Below are positions 59,796 to 64,000 of a stretch of 64,000 nt of DNA, piece after piece. The notes under the pieces were generated by a model, which was not told the DNA's origin, made no database searches, and was given only the letters and a program-made list of their open reading frames with translations. The stretch comes from JANJUB01 sp031386985 (GTDB lineage Bacteria > Armatimonadota > Fimbriimonadia > Fimbriimonadales > Fimbriimonadaceae). Location of the stretch: NCBI GenBank assembly GCA_031386985.1, contig JANNCV010000014.1:1-64000 (forward strand). Reading direction: 5' to 3'. A program made the translations under genes and the position numbers. How positions within the stretch are numbered: the stretch's first letter is position 1; each line of letters opens with the position of its first letter.

Positions 59796-61709
59796 TTAGA
59801 ACTTGATGCTGAGCTGGGTAGTCAGCAAGTTACCGGTGAAGCGACCAGCAAATCCTGGTGTAGCCTTACCGTCGTAGTCGCTGATTTGCCACAGGAAGCT
59901 AAGCTTCGCATTGTCGCTCATGCCATAGCCGAGGCCGATGTTGTACCATCGCTCCTTTGGCTTGCCATTCAGCGCGCCGAGGGTACCGAGGTTCCACTCA
60001 ACGTTCTCAATGCCGAACATAGCATTCCAGCTCTCGTTGACCTTGTAATCAAGTCCAACTTTGAGGCTGCTTACCTTGTCCGCTGTTCCCATGCCGCTAG
60101 CTCCAGTCTTACCGAGACCGGAATACCATTGACCTGATGCCCAAAGGCTCATATTCTCAGACAAGCTGAAATGTGCCTTAGCATTTACGCCCTTGATGTC
60201 GGTTGGATTCCACCACATACCGATTCGACCCCAGTCACCTGCGGCCGCGAATCGAGGCTGAATCTCGCGGAAGCCTACGTTAAGGCCCCACTTCTCGGCT
60301 TCGTAACCGAAACCTGCATGCCAAGCTGCGTTCTGCTTGGTTACGACCGAAGTCGAACCTTGGAACACATTTGACTGTGCGTAGCCAGCATTGAACTTAA
60401 TCATGCCGAAGTCCCAGTTCAGGTCGCCACCAAACACGTGAACGCGATTGAGGCCAGACTGACGTGAGCCGTGGAGAAGGTAAGCCAAGTTAAGGCCGCC
60501 CTTTTCGCCAAGAGGAAGACTCAAGTTGAAACCAAGAGTTTGGTCAACAATTGTCGTTCCGCCACCGAGGCCGACTGGTCGAGGACCGCCAACTACGAAT
60601 CGAGGACCGATTGCGCCAACCATCATTGGGTTGATGTCAACACCACCCGTTGATCGGCGACCATCGTTGCGACCAACGAACGCGTTGAGTTTGGCTGAAC
60701 CGAAGTTAAAGCCGAAAACGCCGCCGTCCATTGTCCACTCGTGGTTGTCCCAGTTCTCATTCTTGTAGTAAGGAGTAGCATCTGGGCGCTGATAGAGGTA
60801 AGGGCTGATCTTGTAACCAAGTCGTCCGACCTTAGCGTTGAAGCCTTGGCCGATCAGGCTTGTGTCGAACTCAACTACGAAGCGATCAAAAACGATGTCA
60901 GTGTTACCTTCATCGTTGTGATTTGCTCCAGCAGCTGTGCCGGACATGCTACCGTAAGTAGGGCTACCCAAAAGGTTGCCAATGCTCATAACTGCCCACC
61001 ACTTAGGACCGGAGTCGTTCGTGCCAGCAATCTTGAAATGAGCCTCATGGAATACGGAGAAGTCATTCTCCATACCAACAGCGTTAGGGCCGTTAGCACC
61101 GAAGATTTGACCGTCTACGCCGATACCGAAACGGTTGCTTGTGCTACCGCCGGCCATCATAAGGAAGTTGGCATCGCCGTGGATTGTGATCGGAAGCGCG
61201 TTCTTTTCGAGCTTCGATACACGATCATTCAGGCTGGCCATGTCTTTCTTCATAGCTTCCATATCTACACCCATAGATGCAAGCTCCTTCTCGAAAGTAG
61301 AAGCCATTCTCTTCAGGCTAGCAATGTCATCGCCCCAACCCTTCATACCGTCAACGTCTTTTCTCAACTGAGCGAGAGCAGCGTTAATGGCTGATGGATC
61401 GAAGTCCCTACCACCGCCAGGTCTGTTCTTCAGCTCTTCAATAGCGCTGGCGAGACCATCGGTGATGTTCTTGAGGTGCATGTAGGTTGCGTGAATCGCA
61501 ACAGCCATTTCATAGCGAGTCGCCGGACGAGAACCGCGGAACAGTCCATCTGGATAACCCATGAGCAGGCCATTTTGCTTCATGCGACCGAGTGCTTCGT
61601 AAGCCCAATGATTTTCCGGTGCATCCGGAAAATTATCTTGAGCGAGTGCGCTTGTCATCGTACCTAGCGTGAAAACTAGGCCGAGCGCGTATTTGAACGT
61701 CTTGTTCAT
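59796..61709 (-). CDS. SLH-domain outer-membrane porin
   Basis: 637 residues. A signal peptide (LGLVFTLGTMTSALAQ) is followed by an S-layer homology domain (DNFPDAPENHWAYEALGRM, GYPDGLFRGSRPATRYEMAV), which in similar porins binds cell-wall polymer. A coiled coil spans about residues 85-165, and the remaining 450 residues are amphipathic beta strands ending in Phe (LLTTQLSIKF), as in outer-membrane barrels. It resembles the Omp-alpha/SLH porins of Deinococcus, Thermus and Veillonella, which tether the outer membrane to peptidoglycan. The leader carries AAGGAG, and promoter and hairpin are annotated below. Probably abundant. Confidence 0.9.
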   Translation of the reverse strand: MNKTFKYALGLVFTLGTMTSALAQDNFPDAPENHWAYEALGRMKQNGLLMGYPDGLFRGSRPATRYEMAVAIHATYMHLKNITDGLASAIEELKNRPGGGRDFDPSAINAALAQLRKDVDGMKGWGDDIASLKRMASTFEKELASMGVDMEAMKKDMASLNDRVSKLEKNALPITIHGDANFLMMAGGSTSNRFGIGVDGQIFGANGPNAVGMENDFSVFHEAHFKIAGTNDSGPKWWAVMSIGNLLGSPTYGSMSGTAAGANHNDEGNTDIVFDRFVVEFDTSLIGQGFNAKVGRLGYKISPYLYQRPDATPYYKNENWDNHEWTMDGGVFGFNFGSAKLNAFVGRNDGRRSTGGVDINPMMVGAIGPRFVVGGPRPVGLGGGTTIVDQTLGFNLSLPLGEKGGLNLAYLLHGSRQSGLNRVHVFGGDLNWDFGMIKFNAGYAQSNVFQGSTSVVTKQNAAWHAGFGYEAEKWGLNVGFREIQPRFAAAGDWGRIGMWWNPTDIKGVNAKAHFSLSENMSLWASGQWYSGLGKTGASGMGTADKVSSLKVGLDYKVNESWNAMFGIENVEWNLGTLGALNGKPKERWYNIGLGYGMSDNAKLSFLWQISDYDGKATPGFAGRFTGNLLTTQLSIKF

Positions 61710-61836
61710 TTGTTTTATTTAGCTCCTTGTTTTTTAGTTTTGGAGCAAAGCAAATCGGCTTTCCAACCTTCCCTCACAACTTTCCTTCAGTTTCCTATGA
61801 GTTCGAACTAGATGCTTCCCTGCGTTGTCTCCGATA

Positions 61837-61855
61837 GGTTCAGACGCTCTGAACC
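61837..61855 (-). promoter_or_regulatory. 5' hairpin of the porin mRNA
   Basis: GGTTCAGA (61837-61844) and TCTGAACC (61848-61855) form a perfect 8-bp stem with a 3-nt loop. The predicted transcript starts at about 61856, so the hairpin is at its very 5' end. The following leader to the ATG is about 127 nt. Confidence 0.65.
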
Positions 61856-61862
61856 CACCCTA

Positions 61863-61891
61863 AGTATGGTTCATTGAAAACTACGTGTCAA
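61863..61891 (-). promoter_or_regulatory. Promoter of the SLH-porin gene
   Basis: On the minus strand, a perfect -35 TTGACA (61886-61891), a 17-bp spacer and -10 CATACT (61863-61868). It is the best sigma-70-type promoter in the window. Confidence 0.75.
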
Positions 61892-61967
61892 TACCCACGG
61901 CAAAATTATCGGGGTTTTTTCACAAATTGTTTAGCCATGAAGTTAGGCAACAGCTACAATTAACCTA

Positions 61968-62039
61968 ATGAAACGCCACTCAACGCCCTCACTTTTCGAT
62001 AAACCCACGGTTTTGAGCACTAAGGCGGCCAAGAATTGA
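61968..62039 (+). CDS. Possible 23-codon leader peptide coupled to tag
   Basis: The frame begins MKRHSTP and ends KAAKN. TACAAT ends 7 nt before the ATG. Its TGA overlaps the TTG start of tag as TTGA, the same overlap seen between hicB and hicA. It may serve to bring ribosomes to the weak TTG start. It is short enough to be chance. Confidence 0.35.
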   Translation: MKRHSTPSLFDKPTVLSTKAAKN

Positions 62040-62593
62040 CTCGATGTCCTTGGGCGGAGTCATCAGAAATCTATCAGCGTTATCATGACGAAGAATGGGG
62101 TGTACCTGTTCACGATGATCGGCGATTGTTTGAGTTCTTGATTTTGGAAGGAGCCCAGGCTGGGCTTTCATGGATAACGATTCTAAACCGCCGCGAGGGG
62201 TATCGCCGGGCCTATGAAGGCTTCGATCCATCCGTCGTCGCTCGTTTTGATGAAGCGAAGAAGCATCGCCTTTTGCAAGACTCTGGCATCATTCGAAATC
62301 GGCTGAAGGTCGAGGCGAGCGTATCAAACGCAATTGCCTTTCTGAAGGTGGTTGAAGAGTTCGGCACGTTCGACGCGTATCAATGGGGATTTGTTGATGG
62401 CAAACGGGTTGTGAATGCGTTCAAAACGCTCGCCGAGATACCGGCGACTTCGCCCATCTCTGATGCAATGAGCAAAGATATGAAGCAGCGGGGATTCAAA
62501 TTTGTGGGTTCGACCATTCTGTACGCTCACATGCAAGCATGCGGCATGGTGAACGATCATTTGGTGGATTGCCCGCGGTATTTAGCGGTCTAG
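62036..62593 (+). CDS. tag: DNA-3-methyladenine glycosylase I
   Basis: 185 residues from TTG. The start is fixed by the family's N-terminus: CPW at residues 4-6, where Cys4 is a zinc ligand, and YHDEEWGVP. GLSWITILNRREGYRRAYEGFDP is cut to its core SWITILNRREGYR. The C-terminal VNDHLVDC supplies the other zinc ligands. It excises 3-methyladenine from alkylated DNA. AAGG lies about 10 nt before the TTG. Confidence 0.93.
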   Translation: MTRCPWAESSEIYQRYHDEEWGVPVHDDRRLFEFLILEGAQAGLSWITILNRREGYRRAYEGFDPSVVARFDEAKKHRLLQDSGIIRNRLKVEASVSNAIAFLKVVEEFGTFDAYQWGFVDGKRVVNAFKTLAEIPATSPISDAMSKDMKQRGFKFVGSTILYAHMQACGMVNDHLVDCPRYLAV

Positions 62594-62633
62594 CGTTCGA
62601 CGCTGGCTTCGATTTCTGATCGCGGAAACTGAC

Positions 62634-62876
62634 TTAATCGAACAATATCTCCATTATTTCAGCCTTCGTCTTGTGATGATGAAGCGATATCTCATTCAAG
62701 ACAGCACTGAGTGTGCCGACTCTCAGCATGGGGTGCAAGGGAATTGTCACGTGATGCTGACCGTTTACGGATGTCGTCAAACGGCAATGACTTCCAGTTT
62801 GTCTCGTGGACTCATAACCCAATTTAGCTAGCAACTTAACGAAATCTTGCCCCGACAAGTCGCGAGGCACCCTCAA
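62634..62876 (-). CDS. hicA: HicA toxin
   Basis: 80 residues from TTG, matching the canonical start (M)RVPRDLSGQDFVKLLAKLG, and the catalytic His in RQTGSHCRL. The double-stranded RNA-binding-like fold cleaves mRNA. It overlaps hicB by TTGA, so toxin synthesis depends on antitoxin translation. Confidence 0.9.
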   Translation of the reverse strand: MRVPRDLSGQDFVKLLAKLGYESTRQTGSHCRLTTSVNGQHHVTIPLHPMLRVGTLSAVLNEISLHHHKTKAEIMEILFD

Positions 62877-63079
62877 GCAGCAATCACCTCTTCGCGGATT
62901 ATGATCAACCGAATTATCTTAGGCTCCGCGCCCGGATCGAAGTGGCATTTGACTGCATCCAAAATGTTCGTTTTGAGTTCGACAAGGCTATCCGCCTCCG
63001 TAAATATAGCGGACCCTAGCGCCTTCGCCTCGAATCCGCCTTCGGAGGACTCCCGGACTTCGAAAATTAACTCACTCAT
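62873..63079 (-). CDS. hicB: HicB-like antitoxin (short form)
   Basis: 68 residues from ATG 63079; the frame is open to 63220 but the first 47 residues are not part of the family. It contains the partial HicB fold (LIFEVRESSEGGFEAKALG, IFTEADSLVELKTNILDAV) without a C-terminal DNA-binding helix-turn-helix, so it may bind toxin without autoregulating. TAAAGT ends 5 nt before the ATG. Confidence 0.88.
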   Translation of the reverse strand: MSELIFEVRESSEGGFEAKALGSAIFTEADSLVELKTNILDAVKCHFDPGAEPKIIRLIIIREEVIAA

Positions 63080-63153
63080 ACCTAACTTTACTTTACGCGC
63101 CGAAAGACAAGTTGTTTCTGAGCTTATTGGGACGCAGGTAAAGTCGTAGTGTG

Positions 63154-64000
63154 ATGGTCCCTCTTGTTTTAGCGATGCTCCGTGAACCTTCCTATTCCAT
63201 CGAATTCGACCGTCCGGCAAGCAAGTTCACGGAGAGTTGTCCGGTCGGAAATGGGCGGTTGGGTGCGATGATGTTTGGGGAGGTTCACGAGGAGCGAATC
63301 ATCCTCAACGAAAGCTCAATGTGGTCGGGTCGGCCCCTCGATCAGAACCGCAAGGACGCCTCGAAGAATCGGCAGAAAATCGTTGATTTGCTTTTGAAAG
63401 GCAAGAACCCCGAAGCGGAGCAACTCGTGAACCAGACCTTTACCAGCGACGGGCCGGGGAGTGGGTCGGGCAATGGGAAAGATGGGCCGTATGGGTGTTA
63501 CCAGGTGTTGGGCGAGCTGAAGATCAAGCATCTTGGCTTGCCGGAAAAGCCTATTGGCTATGCGCGCTTTCTGGAGCTGAATACTGGACTTGCCGTTATT
63601 CGCACGGTGGACACGGGCGACCATACGACCTTTCGACTCTTGTTCGCTTCGCACCCCGATCAGGTGATCGCATATCGGCTGTCAAATTGGAGCCGGCCGA
63701 TAGATTGCGATATTAGCGTAGCTCGCAAGGAAAGAGGGGCTAGTTCCATCGTTGCTGGAGATCTATGCTTGGACGGCGCGCTGAATGATGGCTTAGGCGG
63801 CAACGGTGTTGTTTATCAAGCGCGTGTTCGAGCAATTCCTCAGGGCAAAGGAACGGTTGCCCATGATGGCTCAACACTCAGGGTTCGTGGTTGCGATGCC
63901 GTTGTGATCCTAATTTCCGCCGGAACCAACTATTCCGGACCCATCGCCGGCAAGCACATGGGGGCCGCTTACAAGACGGAAATTAAGGCCATCCTTGATC
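63154..64000 (+). CDS. GH95-family glycosidase (3' partial)
   Basis: 282 codons without a stop to the end of the window. The N-terminal domain matches the alpha-L-fucosidase/galactosidase family GH95: CPVGNGRLGAMMFG, then ERIILNESSMWSGRP, and YQVLGEL. The catalytic domain lies beyond the window. GTG 63151 is an equally possible start, with TAAAGT ending exactly 6 nt before it. No signal peptide is apparent, though MVPLVLAML is hydrophobic. It probably cleaves L-fucose or L-galactose from plant or microbial glycans. Confidence 0.88.
   Translation, partial: MVPLVLAMLREPSYSIEFDRPASKFTESCPVGNGRLGAMMFGEVHEERIILNESSMWSGRPLDQNRKDASKNRQKIVDLLLKGKNPEAEQLVNQTFTSDGPGSGSGNGKDGPYGCYQVLGELKIKHLGLPEKPIGYARFLELNTGLAVIRTVDTGDHTTFRLLFASHPDQVIAYRLSNWSRPIDCDISVARKERGASSIVAGDLCLDGALNDGLGGNGVVYQARVRAIPQGKGTVAHDGSTLRVRGCDAVVILISAGTNYSGPIAGKHMGAAYKTEIKAILD

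Noticed and set aside
1..64000. Prophage, integron or large genomic island
   Set aside because: There is no integrase, phage structural gene, attachment-site duplication or long stretch of foreign-looking genes. The only mobile-type gene is the RAYT.

Overview
The window looks like chromosome from a diderm bacterium of the Armatimonadota, most likely Fimbriimonadia. This is an inference from gene content. It combines a lipid A/BAM cluster (bamA, Skp-like proteins, lpxD, lpxC), an outer-membrane porin with an S-layer-homology domain, a PEP-CTERM protein, and many small lipoproteins and secreted proteins without recognisable function. Coding density is high. Genes often overlap by ATGA or TTGA, and GTG and TTG starts are common.

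Layout. 1-1590 is the 3' part of a PDZ/M6-type metallopeptidase. 1.6-4.25 kb is the only clearly accessory stretch: a 21-bp tandem repeat, a cluster of short inverted GCGCCACA-type repeats, a doubtful ORF, a zinc-ribbon protein, and a REP-associated (RAYT) transposase flanked by inverted copies of its presumed REP. 4.25-8.2 kb holds a lipoprotein, an M48 peptidase, an MFS exporter and a DinB-like protein. 8.24-22.4 kb is a 14-kb co-directional gene set: a GATase-like membrane protein, two ABC-2 permeases with their ATPase, a coiled-coil membrane protein interrupted by an in-frame TGA, a glutaminyl cyclase lipoprotein, a MoxR ATPase, a DUF58 protein and two large VWA membrane proteins. It is followed by pyruvate kinase, an FtsB/DivIC-like protein, a secreted protein and tRNA-Leu(GAG).

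25.1-33.1 kb is the outer-membrane biogenesis run (bamA, two Skp-like genes, lpxD, lpxC) plus alaS, closed by a bidirectional terminator shared with a PEP-CTERM gene. 34.0-38.1 kb encodes a carbohydrate ABC importer in which the binding protein is fused to one permease and the other permease carries an inserted duplicated domain; no ATPase is nearby. 38.2-40.9 kb has nuoB-nuoI and small envelope genes. 40.9-54.7 kb is mixed metabolism: methyltransferase, lipA, a bi-domain dehydrogenase, lpd, an orphan D12 DNA methylase, aldo/keto reductase, old-yellow-enzyme, sugar isomerase, mtnP, a BtuF-like lipoprotein and tRNA-Trp. 54.8-64 kb has an ECF sigma/anti-sigma pair, a PcfJ-like protein, a DapA-family lyase, a BCCP-like protein without the biotin lysine, a pilin-like protein, the SLH porin, tag, hicBA and the start of a GH95 glycosidase.

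Two genome-wide habits stand out. Many first genes have a -10-like hexamer ending only 5-7 nt before the start codon, suggesting leaderless mRNAs. The two presumably abundant envelope proteins instead have a good promoter, a hairpin at the predicted mRNA 5' end and a purine-rich ribosome-binding site. The strongest candidates for something undescribed are the ABC/MoxR/VWA gene set with its TGA-split protein, the BADC-like BCCP homologue, and the unusual ABC importer.
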